Assembly (NCBI GenBank): GCA_022601195.1 | Contig: JAHZIX010000028.1 | Location: forward strand, 62,001 to 126,000 | Source of the DNA: Deltaproteobacteria bacterium | GTDB taxonomy: Bacteria; Acidobacteriota; Thermoanaerobaculia; Multivoradales; JAHZIX01 | Direction: 5' to 3' | Length of the DNA: 64,000 bases | In this document: one piece after another, positions 1 to 9,464 of the stretch | Layout of the letters: each line of letters begins with the position of its first letter | Position numbering within the stretch: the first letter of the stretch is position 1 | Translations under genes and position numbers: made by a program | Notes under the pieces: generated by a model | What the model saw: the letters and a program-made list of their open reading frames with translations, nothing else | What the model was told of the DNA's origin: nothing | The model's database searches: none

Positions 1-155
1 GCTTTGCCGCCTTCGGTTGGCAAGATGGGGACTCGGGGACCGCGGACATCCTGGCTCAGAATGTCAACGCTGACGGCAGCTTGGGTTTCGCTGGAATCTT
101 TGCCGACGGCTTCGAGTCCGGGGATACCTCCAGCTGGTCTCTGGCAGTCCCTTGA
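1..155 (+). CDS. C-terminal fragment of a secreted protein
   Basis: The window opens inside a gene; codons are in phase from base 3 and stop at TGA 153-155. The visible 50 residues contain DILAQNVNADGSLG and end with DGFESGDTSSWSLAVP. The first segment resembles the repeated strand of large secreted Acidobacteriota proteins that list data over beta repeats. I recall the acidic, serine-rich DGFESGDTSSWS ending from the extreme C-termini of many predicted exported proteins in this lineage, but I cannot confirm it here. No catalytic residue is visible, so the function is unknown. The stop codon lies in the first unit of an 11-bp tandem repeat. Confidence 0.75.
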   Translation, partial: FAAFGWQDGDSGTADILAQNVNADGSLGFAGIFADGFESGDTSSWSLAVP

Positions 156-180
156 CGGTCCCCTGACGATCCCCTGACCG
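148..180. repeat. 3 x 11-bp tandem repeat on a stop codon
   Basis: Three consecutive 11-bp units read TCCCTTGACGG, TCCCCTGACGA and TCCCCTGACCG. The first unit contains the TGA stop of the preceding gene, and each unit repeats the TGA. Confidence 0.8.
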
Positions 181-461
181 AGTTGGCTTGTGTTCCTCAA
201 GAGGATGCCGCTCCTCGGCTCCTGGGACAGCCGGACCTACTTCCAGTCGGCTGCCGACGCGGAAGAAAGGCGAGTTCATTTCGGTAGCGACTCGTCGTGG
301 AGGCTTGGCTCATCGCCCCGTGATGCAAGGCCAGCGGAGCCCTGGACAGCGGTCGCGGTATTATCGCCTTAGATCGATAAGCTTCTAGGCGCCGAGCAGA
401 CCATGCCAACCTACAGATTCCACCCTTCCCTTTCTCTCCACCTGTGCCCTTCGGGCTGATC
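156..461. other. Intergenic region before the first kinase-sigma operon
   Basis: About 300 bp lie between the secreted-protein stop and the kinase start. Apart from the 11-bp repeats at its left edge I see no convincing gene, hairpin or consensus promoter. Short open frames on both strands have no recognisable content. The promoter of the downstream operon presumably lies here. Confidence 0.5.
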
Positions 462-3011
462 ATGGATGGCGCCCACTGGACCGTTTTGACCTCGCTGTTT
501 CCTCAGCTCTTGGAGGTGCCCCCGGAGGAGAGGCGATGCCTACTAGCTGGCTTCGAAGTGGACGAAGACCTGCGGCAGGAGCTGGCGAAGCTGCTGGAGG
601 CCCATGAACGGGAAGAAAGGCTTCCGGCGGAGCAGTTGCTGGCGCAGGGTGAGGGCCCTCCCATCCGGCTGCCGACTAGGCCGTTCATCGGTGGCTATCG
701 CTTGCTTTCCCTGTTGGGGGAAGGGGGAATGGGGGAAGTGTGGTTGGCCGAGAGGGAAGATCCGGAGTTCCCCCATCGAGTCGCCATCAAGAGGATTCGC
801 TCGGGTCTGATCAGCGAAGAACTACGGCAGCGCTTCGCTATCGAGCGCAAAGCTCTGGCCCGCCTCTCCCACCGAGGCATCGCCCTCTTGCTCGACGGTG
901 GAATCGACCAGGAGGGCATTCCCTACCTGGTGATCGAGCACGTCGAGGGGGAACCTCTGACGCGAGAAGCAGACCGACGCCGGCTGGCTCCTGAGGCTCG
1001 TGTCGAGCTCTTTCTGGCCGTGTGTGAGCCCGTTTCCTACGCCCATGCGAACCTTGTCGTCCACCGGGATCTGAAGCCCTCGAATATTCTCTTGACCGAT
1101 GCCGGCGAGATTCGGCTGCTGGATTTTGGCATCGCCAAGTTGTTGGATCCGGACCTACAAGGGGAGGTGGGGGTGACTCGGACCGCCCACCGGCTAGCGA
1201 CTCCGGAGTACGCCAGCCCGGAGCAGCTCCGGGGAGGGCAGATCACCACCGCCACGGATGTCTATGCTCTCGGCTTGTTGCTCTTCGAGTTGCTGACCGG
1301 TCAACGTCCTCATGGGCAGTATGAGACCTCCCTAGCGGACCTGGAGCGAGCGGTGTGTTCCCAGGATGCTCCCCGCGCCAGCGAAGTCCTCCTGCGGGGG
1401 GAAGCGAGCCTCCTCGAGGAAGCGGCGTTGGCGAGGCAGATGGGGGCAGGGGGGCTAGGCCGATTTCTCCGGGGCGATTTGGACACCATCCTCGCTACGG
1501 CCATTTCCAGAGACCCGGCTCGTCGCTACCCGTCCGTGGAGAGGTTGGCGGAGGATTTGCGCCGGTTTCAGCAGGGCAAGCCGATTTGGGCTCGCCCGGA
1601 CAGTGCTCTCTACCAAGTGGGGAAGTTCGTCGGTCGTCACCGGGGAGGAGTCGCCGCCATCGCGACCATCGCGGTGTTGTTGGTGGGTTTTGCAGGCTAT
1701 GCCCTCCGCCAGTCGACCCTGGTGGCGGCGGAGCGAGATAAGGCTCGCCTGGAGCGGGACACTGCCCGAGAGGTTTCGGACTTCGTCACGGAGCTCTTCT
1801 CTGCCGACCCCTTCGCCGACGACGAAGGATTCCTGGATACCACCACCCTTGGCGAATTCTTGGAGCGCAGCGAAGGGACTCTGCGCAGAGAGCTAGCGGA
1901 TCGGCCCGTTCTAAGGGCGGCGCTACTCAGTCGTCTGGGTCGATTCCACGGCAACCTGGGGCACCTGGAGCAGGCGGGTGCTCTCGCCGCGGAGTCCCTG
2001 GAACTTCGTCGAAGTCTGCCGGGAGACCTACGGGAAGATGTGGCAGAGAGTCTCAACACCCTGGCGACGGTGCGCCAGGAGCAAGGGGAGTGGCAGGAGG
2101 CCGAGGAGTTTTTCCGGGAGTCCTTGAAGCTGCGAGAGGAGGTTCACGGTCCGAACCATGGAGAGGTTGCGGAGAGCCTCAACAACTTGGCTGTCTTGAT
2201 GGTGGTCAGGAACGAACCGAGTCGCTATAGCAACCTGGAAGCGGTCATTCGTCGGGCGGTTCGGTTGCGTGAGGAGCTTTTTGGATCGGATCACCTGGAC
2301 ACGGCGCAGAGCCTCAATACCTTGGCGACTTTCCTTCTGCGGCGGCGCCACGGGGAAGATCAGAAGGAGGCCGAGGAGATTTTTCGGCGAATTCTCGAAA
2401 CCCGCCGGAGGAAGCTGGGACCGGATCACGCCCTGGTCGGTACGGTGGAGAACAACCTGGCGAACTTGCTCGATGACCTCGGCCGGGAGGAGGAGGCCAT
2501 TGTGCTCTTCCAGGACGCCATTCGGGTCTTGAAGTTGTCTCTAGGGCCGGATCACTCGAGGGTCGCCGGAAGCCTCTTTGGTCTCTCGGAGGCACTTTGG
2601 GATAGCGGGGATTTGGTCGCTGCCGAGGAGGCTCTGCGCGCCTCTCTAGAGATCGATGAAAAGGAGCTACCGGACGGGCACCCCTTTCTCGCTGCTTCGT
2701 GGCTAAGGCTAGGCGAGCTTCTCCTGGCCCGAGAGCTTCCTCACCTAGCGGAGCCGCAGCTACGCCGCGCTGTGGCGGCGATGCGGGGCCGAGAGGTGGC
2801 CGAGTTGGCGAGGGCCGAGTCCGCCCTCGGGGAAGCCTTGTTTCGCCAGGATCTTTGGTCGGAGGCGAGACCTCTACTGGAGTCCGCGCGGGCTCAGATG
2901 GAAGTGGCAGACTCACCGAATGAAGAAGCCTTGTCGCGAACCGTAACCTTGCTCTCGGCCCTCAACCAAGCTTCGGCGGCGGGGCGAGGTTTGACGGGAG
3001 ATGCGCCGTGA
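462..3011 (+). CDS. Ser/Thr protein kinase with C-terminal TPR repeats
   Basis: A membrane-anchored eukaryotic-type kinase of 849 residues. The cytoplasmic kinase domain has the glycine loop GEGGMGEV near residue 85, catalytic lysine K110 (VAIKR), HRDLKPSN with D203, and DFG at 221-223, so it should be active. One membrane segment lies near residues 397-417. It is followed by tetratricopeptide repeats up to about residue 830, probably an extracytoplasmic sensing or docking region. ATG 462 (MDGAHW) was preferred to an in-frame GTG at 444 because its N-terminus lines up with the related kinase at 6789-9464. The stop overlaps the GTG of the sigma gene as GTGA, so the two are translationally coupled. 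The closest known logic is the kinase-activated ECF pair PknT/EcfP of Vibrio. The ligand is unknown. Confidence 0.93.
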   Translation: MDGAHWTVLTSLFPQLLEVPPEERRCLLAGFEVDEDLRQELAKLLEAHEREERLPAEQLLAQGEGPPIRLPTRPFIGGYRLLSLLGEGGMGEVWLAEREDPEFPHRVAIKRIRSGLISEELRQRFAIERKALARLSHRGIALLLDGGIDQEGIPYLVIEHVEGEPLTREADRRRLAPEARVELFLAVCEPVSYAHANLVVHRDLKPSNILLTDAGEIRLLDFGIAKLLDPDLQGEVGVTRTAHRLATPEYASPEQLRGGQITTATDVYALGLLLFELLTGQRPHGQYETSLADLERAVCSQDAPRASEVLLRGEASLLEEAALARQMGAGGLGRFLRGDLDTILATAISRDPARRYPSVERLAEDLRRFQQGKPIWARPDSALYQVGKFVGRHRGGVAAIATIAVLLVGFAGYALRQSTLVAAERDKARLERDTAREVSDFVTELFSADPFADDEGFLDTTTLGEFLERSEGTLRRELADRPVLRAALLSRLGRFHGNLGHLEQAGALAAESLELRRSLPGDLREDVAESLNTLATVRQEQGEWQEAEEFFRESLKLREEVHGPNHGEVAESLNNLAVLMVVRNEPSRYSNLEAVIRRAVRLREELFGSDHLDTAQSLNTLATFLLRRRHGEDQKEAEEIFRRILETRRRKLGPDHALVGTVENNLANLLDDLGREEEAIVLFQDAIRVLKLSLGPDHSRVAGSLFGLSEALWDSGDLVAAEEALRASLEIDEKELPDGHPFLAASWLRLGELLLARELPHLAEPQLRRAVAAMRGREVAELARAESALGEALFRQDLWSEARPLLESARAQMEVADSPNEEALSRTVTLLSALNQASAAGRGLTGDAP

Positions 3012-3574
3012 GCGGAGAGATCACTCGGTGGCTCGCCAAGATGCGAGAGGGGGATGGAGAGGCTCTGGATCGACTGGTTCCTCTTCTGTACGACGAGCTG
3101 CGTGCCGTGGCCCATCGGCAAGTTCGGGGAGAGAAGTCAGGAAGAACTCTCGCTACGACAGCTTTGGTCAACGAAACCTATCTGCGCCTCAGTGAGGCTC
3201 GTCGCTTGCTGCCGGAGGACCGCGACGAATTCCTGGCGGCGGCCGCGGTGACGATGCGCAGAATTCTGGTGGATGCTGCCCGCCAGCGAATGGCTGCCAA
3301 GCGGGGGAAGGGAACCCCGGAGGAACCCCTGGAGAACGTCTTGGATTGGCTCGCCGCACCGGGAGCCGACGAAGAGTGGATCGCCCTGGACGACGCCTTG
3401 GATCGTCTCGACAGCACCAGCCCGCGAGCCCGAAAAGTGGTCGAGATGCGCTTCTTCACTGGACTTTCTCTGGACGAGACCGCACGCGCTTTGGGCCTGT
3501 CCAGCAAAACGGTCCAGCGGGATTGGCTCACCGCTCGAGCCTGGCTGAGATCTCGCCTGTTGCCTGCCTCCTAA
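3008..3574 (+). CDS. ECF-type RNA polymerase sigma factor (PF07638-like)
   Basis: A 188-residue sigma factor of the ECF family often found beside Ser/Thr kinases (the TIGR02999-like group). The sigma-2 region includes LYDELRAVAHRQV and ALVNETYLRL. The sigma-4 region includes LDETARALGLSSKTVQRDW, a helix-turn-helix for the -35 element. It starts at GTG 3008 overlapping the kinase stop by 4 bp. No anti-sigma gene is adjacent, which suggests that phosphorylation by the partner kinase controls activity. That mechanism is known for kinase-linked ECFs and is inferred here. Confidence 0.93.
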   Translation: MSGEITRWLAKMREGDGEALDRLVPLLYDELRAVAHRQVRGEKSGRTLATTALVNETYLRLSEARRLLPEDRDEFLAAAAVTMRRILVDAARQRMAAKRGKGTPEEPLENVLDWLAAPGADEEWIALDDALDRLDSTSPRARKVVEMRFFTGLSLDETARALGLSSKTVQRDWLTARAWLRSRLLPAS

Positions 3575-3722
3575 AGACGACGCCTGTTCTCGATCCCGAC
3601 GGGGGCGAAACTCCACAAGAGCCATTCGATTCGAAGAGGGCTCCGAGCCCTTCAGGATCTTCAGCGAAGAAGATAAGATTGGCCGCCGCTGGGGAGAAGC
3701 CTGGCATGGCTAAGAAACTCTC

Positions 3723-6700
3723 ATGGCGCGATTTCCCCAACTCGAATTCCACCGCAATGGCACTGGTCTGGCGATTCCTCCCGAGGAGGAGACGCAGGCT
3801 TGGGCGATGTTATTGGTGGCGGAAGAGGCCGATGGTAGGCCTATGCGGTCCTGTACTTGTCAGACCAGCCGGACGAAAACTTGCCGTCATCTCAAGGAGC
3901 TCTCCAAGGCCTTTGTGCAGGCTCGCAGAAGTTTCGTCACGCCGCTGTGGAGAGAACACTTCGAAGCCAGCATTTGGTACCGCCTGGCGAAGCTACTCTT
4001 CGACAGTGAACCCCTGGCTGCGGTGGATGTCGAGGCCGTCTTGGTGCAGCAAAAGACCAGCACTTTGGTGCGGGTGGCGACGGGAAGTCAGGAGATATTG
4101 GCGGAGTACTTGGACCCGTCCCCAGCGCGGCTCCGTTTTTTGGAGCGGCTCCACAAGGCGCCGGAGGGGACCGTGGCGCGAGGGCAGCTGTTGGATCGCC
4201 TCGCCCACTACCAAGCGACCGGGGAGGAGCGCCGTTTCGCCGATTTGGGGATGAAGCTCGGTCGCCAGGTGTGGGAAGAGAGCTTCTGGCACCGCCTTGC
4301 CTACCATGGCTTTCGGGAGTTTGCCGAGGAAGGGTTGAGCTTTGCACCCTCCATCAACAAAGTGAACGGCGACTTTCGATTGACGGTGAAGGGCTCTTTG
4401 GCTGCCGTCGGCGAGGTTGGGGCCCATCCTAGCGATTCTGCGGCTCCTGGGGGCGCTCAAGAAGAATCATCGGAAGGCGAGAGGGAGGCCTTGGTGAGTC
4501 TCTTCGTACCCCGAGGCAAGGTGCGGTCGGTCCTGAAGTTTCTGGCCGCCGAGCTGCCGGAAGAACCGCAATTACAAATCCACCCGGTGCCCCTCAAATC
4601 CCTGTTCGTCATCACCCCGGAAACAGAGCTCGATGTCGAAGTAAGGCCGATGATCAGCCTGCTTCAGGCTACGGGAGAAAAACGTTTTTTTGCCCGCGAC
4701 GACCTGGATCGTTTTCGCTACGGAAATTTGATCTATCTCGCCGATCTGGAAATCTTGGCAGAGCTCGAAAAGCCGGGTAAAGAACGGCGATTCAAGGCAC
4801 CGGAGCGGGTGCAGTTGGCCCGCAGCCAGGTGCCGGGTTTTCTTTCTGAATTCCACGAGGCGGTGGATGCGGGAGCTCTGCTCGTGGATTCGGCTCTGGG
4901 AGAAATGGAGATTCACCGAGAGTTCGACCGCATTGAGCTTTCCTCGGGGCAAATCGACGACCAGGACTACCGGCTGCTAGCCCATTGCAGGATCGGTTCC
5001 CACTCGGTGGCTGTGGCAGAGATCCTCAAGGCTCGCGCCGATGGTCGACCTTATCTGGAGGTGGGCGATGGTTGGCTGGATCTCAACGCACCTTCCATGA
5101 TTGCCCTGGCGGAGGCGGCTCGGCCGGATGAAGGGCTCGAGGCTGAGGAGGGAGAAGCCGGGGAGGGCTCGACCAAAAAGCCAGGTGGGGAGGAACGAGT
5201 GCGTTTGTCGTCGAGCGCTCTTCTGCACCTGCGAGCTGTCACCGATCGACCCGTGGAGGTTGCCGACGGGGCGGAAGGACAGGACTTCCTGGAACGGCTC
5301 CTGGAGCTGCGACCTGGAATCCCGTTCCACCAACCGAAAGGTTTTTCTTCACAACTTCGCCCCTACCAAGTGCTGGGGGTCGACTGGTTGCGATGGGTTT
5401 GGGACAACCGCCTAGCTGGGCTCTTGGCGGATGACATGGGGCTCGGAAAAACCCATCAAGCGATGGCTTTGATGGTGTCTCTGCTCGAACAAGAGAAGGT
5501 TCGAGAACCGATGTTGGTGATCTGTCCAACCAGTGTATTGAGCCATTGGGAGAAACAGATCGGGTCCTTTGCACCAGGTCTGCGAGTGCGGGTTCGCCAT
5601 GGGCCGAAACGGCAGGATTCTCTGCCTCGCCTATCCCGAACGGTGATTCTCACCTCCTATGGAGTGCTCCGTCGGGATGCCGATTTGCTGGCCTCGAGAT
5701 CCTTCTCGGTGGTTATTTTCGACGAGATTCAGCACCTCAAGAACCGTGGAACTCAGGCCTACCAAAGCGCCGAGAGATTGGTGGCACGACTGAAAGTGGG
5801 ACTGACCGGCACCCCGGTGGAAAATGCTCTCCAAGATCTCAAGTCGCTATTCGATCTCTTGTTACCAGGGTATTTGGGGACGCAGGCAAGATTCGTCGAG
5901 CAATGGGGGCCGAAGGCTCAACCGACTCGGGACGATCTGGCCCGGCTGCGGCGGTTGATCGAACCCTTCGTCTTGCGACGCACCAAAGAAGCTGTTCTCC
6001 AGGAGCTGCCCTCGAAGTTCGAGGAAGAACGCAGTTGTCGGCTGAGCGCGGACCAGGCCGAGCTCTATCGGCTAGCCGTCGAGCAACGAGGCAAGACCTT
6101 GTCGGAGCGCCTGGCCAACCAGGGCGAACCGGTACCGTATATTCATGTCTTCGCTCTGCTGAGCTATCTCAAGCAGGTGTGTGATCACCCGGCCCTGGCT
6201 CTGAAAGATCTCGACCGCGCCGACTCGCTGCGTTGCGGCAAGTGGGAGTTGTTTTGCGAGATTCTCGACGAGGCTTTGGCGAGCGGTCACAAGGTCGTGG
6301 TGTTCACTCAATTCTTGGGGATGATCACCCTGATGTCTCGCTACTTGGACTCTCTGGGGGTGGGCTACGAAGAGCTGACCGGGGCCTCCACGAATCGAGG
6401 GGAGCGTATCGACCGATTCAATGAAGACCCGGAGTGTCGGGTTTTTCTCGGCAGCCTCAAGGCCGGAGGGACCGGTATCGACCTTCAGGGCGGTTCCGTA
6501 GTCATTCACTACGATCGGTGGTGGAACGCGGCGCGGGAAGATCAAGCTACCGACCGAGTGCACCGTATGGGACAGAAGCGGGCGGTGCATGTCGTCAAGC
6601 TTGTGACCGAGGGCACCCTCGAAGAGAGGATCGCTTCGATCATCGAAGACAAGCGCCAGCTGATGGCCGACATCGTCCAGGAAGATGATCCTTCCTTGGC

Positions 6701-6779
6701 GAAGATTTTCAGCCGCGGCGAGCTCTTGGAGTTGCTGTCCCCGGCGCGCTCGGTGGGGGCTCGAGGTCCTCTCCTTTGA
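3723..6779 (+). CDS. SWIM zinc-finger SNF2-family DEAD/H helicase
   Basis: A 1018-residue SF2 ATPase of the bacterial Swi2/Snf2 type. The N-terminal SWIM finger is CxCx7CxH (C44, C46, C54, H56). A poorly conserved middle of about 450 residues follows. The ATPase lobes carry motif I DDMGLGKT with K576, motif II DEIQ at 667-670, motif III LTGTPVEN and motif VI QATDRVHRMGQ near 941-951. All are intact, so it should be an ATP-driven DNA translocase, perhaps remodelling nucleoprotein or removing RNA polymerase as RapA does. It begins 148 bp after the sigma gene and ends 9 bp from the convergent second kinase. Whether it belongs to either sigma-kinase unit is unknown. Confidence 0.92.
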   Translation: MARFPQLEFHRNGTGLAIPPEEETQAWAMLLVAEEADGRPMRSCTCQTSRTKTCRHLKELSKAFVQARRSFVTPLWREHFEASIWYRLAKLLFDSEPLAAVDVEAVLVQQKTSTLVRVATGSQEILAEYLDPSPARLRFLERLHKAPEGTVARGQLLDRLAHYQATGEERRFADLGMKLGRQVWEESFWHRLAYHGFREFAEEGLSFAPSINKVNGDFRLTVKGSLAAVGEVGAHPSDSAAPGGAQEESSEGEREALVSLFVPRGKVRSVLKFLAAELPEEPQLQIHPVPLKSLFVITPETELDVEVRPMISLLQATGEKRFFARDDLDRFRYGNLIYLADLEILAELEKPGKERRFKAPERVQLARSQVPGFLSEFHEAVDAGALLVDSALGEMEIHREFDRIELSSGQIDDQDYRLLAHCRIGSHSVAVAEILKARADGRPYLEVGDGWLDLNAPSMIALAEAARPDEGLEAEEGEAGEGSTKKPGGEERVRLSSSALLHLRAVTDRPVEVADGAEGQDFLERLLELRPGIPFHQPKGFSSQLRPYQVLGVDWLRWVWDNRLAGLLADDMGLGKTHQAMALMVSLLEQEKVREPMLVICPTSVLSHWEKQIGSFAPGLRVRVRHGPKRQDSLPRLSRTVILTSYGVLRRDADLLASRSFSVVIFDEIQHLKNRGTQAYQSAERLVARLKVGLTGTPVENALQDLKSLFDLLLPGYLGTQARFVEQWGPKAQPTRDDLARLRRLIEPFVLRRTKEAVLQELPSKFEEERSCRLSADQAELYRLAVEQRGKTLSERLANQGEPVPYIHVFALLSYLKQVCDHPALALKDLDRADSLRCGKWELFCEILDEALASGHKVVVFTQFLGMITLMSRYLDSLGVGYEELTGASTNRGERIDRFNEDPECRVFLGSLKAGGTGIDLQGGSVVIHYDRWWNAAREDQATDRVHRMGQKRAVHVVKLVTEGTLEERIASIIEDKRQLMADIVQEDDPSLAKIFSRGELLELLSPARSVGARGPLL

Positions 6780-6788
6780 TGGAGATCT

Positions 6789-9464
6789 CTATGCCGGGGG
6801 AGGTGTGGGCCGGGAGTCCTGTCCGAGGCCAGGAGAGCTTGGAGACTCTAGTCCGTGCTCCACTGCCAGCTCTTGCAGGCTCGGGGCTCGAAATCCGGAT
6901 TCCATGAGCTCCTGGTAAATGGGGCGTGCGGCTTCAAGATCGCCGAGGTGAAAGAGAGTCCGGGCAAGGGAGGACCGTGCCAGTAGAGAGGACGGAATCT
7001 TCGGGGGTGGATAGAGGTTCCGGGCGGTCTGCCAGGATTTGATGGCCAAGGAGCTGTCCCCGAGATCTCGGTGGGCGTTGCCGAGGCGCTGGTAATAGAC
7101 GACCAGCCGCTCTTTGAGCTCGGCGTTGGCGGGTGTTTCCTGGAGCAGAAGGAGGGCTGGCTCGATGGCCTTGGTGAGAAGGGCTCGGGCTTGTTGCGGA
7201 CGACCCTGATCCAGGTAGAAAGAAGCCAGCGCATCGTAGCTTTCGAATAGCCGAATCGACCCCGGAGCCAGGGTCTTTTCTCGAATCAACAGGGCTTTGG
7301 TAAACAGCTCCTCGACGCGGTCGTTGCGGCCGATGCGGGAGAGGATGACCGCCATATTGTGGCGAGAGGTGGCCAGGGTCGGGTGGTCCGGATCCAAAGT
7401 TGCCTCCCGCAACTGCAGGGAACGGCCGATGTAGGCTTCACAGGACTCCATATCTCCCTGAAAGCCATAGTAGATACCGAGACTCTCGAGAGAGGATAGG
7501 ACATCCGGATGCTCCGGCGGGAAGATCTTTTCTCGAATCTTCAAGGCACGGATAAAGAACACGCCCGCTTCTTGAAAGTGTCCTCGCTCCCCCAGGGTGA
7601 TGGCGAGCTCATGAGCACTGTTGGCCAGAGTGCTCCGGTCTCCAAGGCCACCGGTTTCGGCCAGAGCGATGGATCGTCGAAGGTGCTCTTCCGCAAGGGG
7701 AAAATTCTTGAGGGTGCGGTAGAGAGTGCCGAGGTGACTGAGAGTGCTGGCGGTCGCCGAAGAGTCTCCGCCCAGCTCACGAAGGCGCAAAGCCTCCTGA
7801 AGGTGCTCTTCGGCTTCGGGGTACTCGCCACCTCGGATCAGCATGAGCCCTAGGTCTTCGAGGTTTTCGGCGATGGCGGGATGGTCGTCGCCGACGAGGT
7901 CACGGCGGGTCGCGAGGGCTTCCAGGGCTAGGGGGCGTGCGGCGGCCAACTCGCCTAGGTTGCTATAGATGCGTCCCAGGGCCATCTGCAGCTCGGCGCG
8001 GATCTCCCGCTGGCCGGACAGCTCTCGGTGAATCTTCTCGGAGGCCTGGTCCAGGACGGCCCGGACGGTGAGATTCTGGCCAGGGGAGACATGTGGGTCG
8101 GCCTGCTGAAAGATGTCGACCATAAAGGCGGAGACCTGTTTCGCTTTGTCCCTCTCGAGTTTTGCCTGGTCCCGTTGCTGGGCCAGCTGTTGCCCTTGCA
8201 GCAGGACCGTGATGGTCGACCCGACCAGAATCGCTGCCACCGCTGCCACACCGGCAACGGCCCAACGGTGGCGGCGGACGAAGCGGTTGGCGCGGTAGGA
8301 GAAGGTATCTGGCCGGGCGATGACCGGCAAGCCTTTGAGGTATCGCTCCAGATCCTCGGCGAACTGCTCTGCGGAAGCGTAACGGCGATCCGGTTGCTTG
8401 CGCAGCGCCTTGAGTAGGACCGTGTCCAGATCCCCTATGAGTCGCCGGGCTCTGTCTTTGTCGATAGGTTCTCCATTCTCGGCTCTGGCTGCAGCGGCTG
8501 TGCTGGGGCGCGGTGGGTCCTGTTGCAAAATGGCGTTGGGTAGAGAGGTACCGGTATCCCCGTCGAGCTTGTAGGGCAAGCTGCCAACCAGCAACTTGTA
8601 GAGCAGGACTCCGAGGGAGTAGACGTCACTAGCGGTCGTGATGGGTTTGCCCTGGATTTGTTCCGGACTGGCGTAGCGTGGGGTCATGGGACTGTAGCCG
8701 GTGACAGTCTCCTCGATGTCGAAGGGCAAGGCTTCCGGCTCCAAGAGTTTGGCGATGCCGAAGTCCAAGAGCTTGGGCTCGCCCTGCTGGTCGACGAGAA
8801 TGTTGCCCGGCTTGAGATCTCGATGTACGACCAGATTGCGGTGAGCCGTGTGCACGGCGGCGCAAACTTTGCGGAAGAGCTCCAGGCGGTCTGGTAGCCC
8901 TAGCTTCTGCTCCTGGCAATAGAGATCGATGGGTTTGCCGTCGACGAATTCCATGACGAAATAGGGGTGGCCGGCGGTGGTCGTACCGGCGTCCAAGAGG
9001 CGAGCGAGATTGGGGTGCTCGAGGTCAGCCAGAATGTAGCCTTCCCGTTGGAATCGACGCCGGAAGGTGGCAGCACCAGGTAACTGACGCATCACCTTGA
9101 TGGCGACCCGACGAGCGAAGGAGCCGTCGTCTCGTTCGGCGAGATAGACCGTTCCCATGCCTCCCTGGGCAAGTTTGCGGACCACTCGGTAACCGCTGAG
9201 GACCTCTTCGGCCAGGTTTGGGGCGGAGTCCCCGACCTCCTGTCTGGGTTCGGTCTCCTGCCTGGGATTCGGGAATGGGGCCCAGGAGGCGTCCTCGAGA
9301 AATCCAGCGGAGGCCTCGTGAGCGGCGAGAAAACTCTCCGCCTCTGCCAAGAGCTGGCGATCCGAACCGCAGGCCGCTGTGAGGTAGGCCCTGCGAGCGT
9401 CCGCTTCTAGCTCCGAGGCGGCTGCGACGATTTTTTCGAGACGGGCCCAAATTTCCGGAGTCAT
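6789..9464 (-). CDS. Ser/Thr protein kinase with C-terminal TPR repeats
   Basis: An 891-residue paralogue of the kinase at 462-3011. It has the short helical N-terminus typical of sigma-linked kinases (MTPEIWARLEKIV) and glycine loop AQGGMGTV at 99-106. Catalytic K123, HRDLKPGN with D216 and DFG at 234-236 are all present. One membrane segment lies around residues 390-415, followed by some ten TPR-like repeats with the LGxxY/ALxxxE pattern. It overlaps the upstream sigma gene by 4 bp (ATGA), so the order here is sigma then kinase, the reverse of the first pair. It probably controls that sigma factor by phosphorylation, with the TPR region as sensor. Confidence 0.94.
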   Translation of the reverse strand: MTPEIWARLEKIVAAASELEADARRAYLTAACGSDRQLLAEAESFLAAHEASAGFLEDASWAPFPNPRQETEPRQEVGDSAPNLAEEVLSGYRVVRKLAQGGMGTVYLAERDDGSFARRVAIKVMRQLPGAATFRRRFQREGYILADLEHPNLARLLDAGTTTAGHPYFVMEFVDGKPIDLYCQEQKLGLPDRLELFRKVCAAVHTAHRNLVVHRDLKPGNILVDQQGEPKLLDFGIAKLLEPEALPFDIEETVTGYSPMTPRYASPEQIQGKPITTASDVYSLGVLLYKLLVGSLPYKLDGDTGTSLPNAILQQDPPRPSTAAAARAENGEPIDKDRARRLIGDLDTVLLKALRKQPDRRYASAEQFAEDLERYLKGLPVIARPDTFSYRANRFVRRHRWAVAGVAAVAAILVGSTITVLLQGQQLAQQRDQAKLERDKAKQVSAFMVDIFQQADPHVSPGQNLTVRAVLDQASEKIHRELSGQREIRAELQMALGRIYSNLGELAAARPLALEALATRRDLVGDDHPAIAENLEDLGLMLIRGGEYPEAEEHLQEALRLRELGGDSSATASTLSHLGTLYRTLKNFPLAEEHLRRSIALAETGGLGDRSTLANSAHELAITLGERGHFQEAGVFFIRALKIREKIFPPEHPDVLSSLESLGIYYGFQGDMESCEAYIGRSLQLREATLDPDHPTLATSRHNMAVILSRIGRNDRVEELFTKALLIREKTLAPGSIRLFESYDALASFYLDQGRPQQARALLTKAIEPALLLLQETPANAELKERLVVYYQRLGNAHRDLGDSSLAIKSWQTARNLYPPPKIPSSLLARSSLARTLFHLGDLEAARPIYQELMESGFRAPSLQELAVEHGLESPSSPGLGQDSRPTPPPA

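Noticed and set aside
3346-4254. Open frame of 302 codons across the sigma gene end and helicase start
   Set aside because: Out of frame with both real genes and rich in Arg; no recognisable domain.
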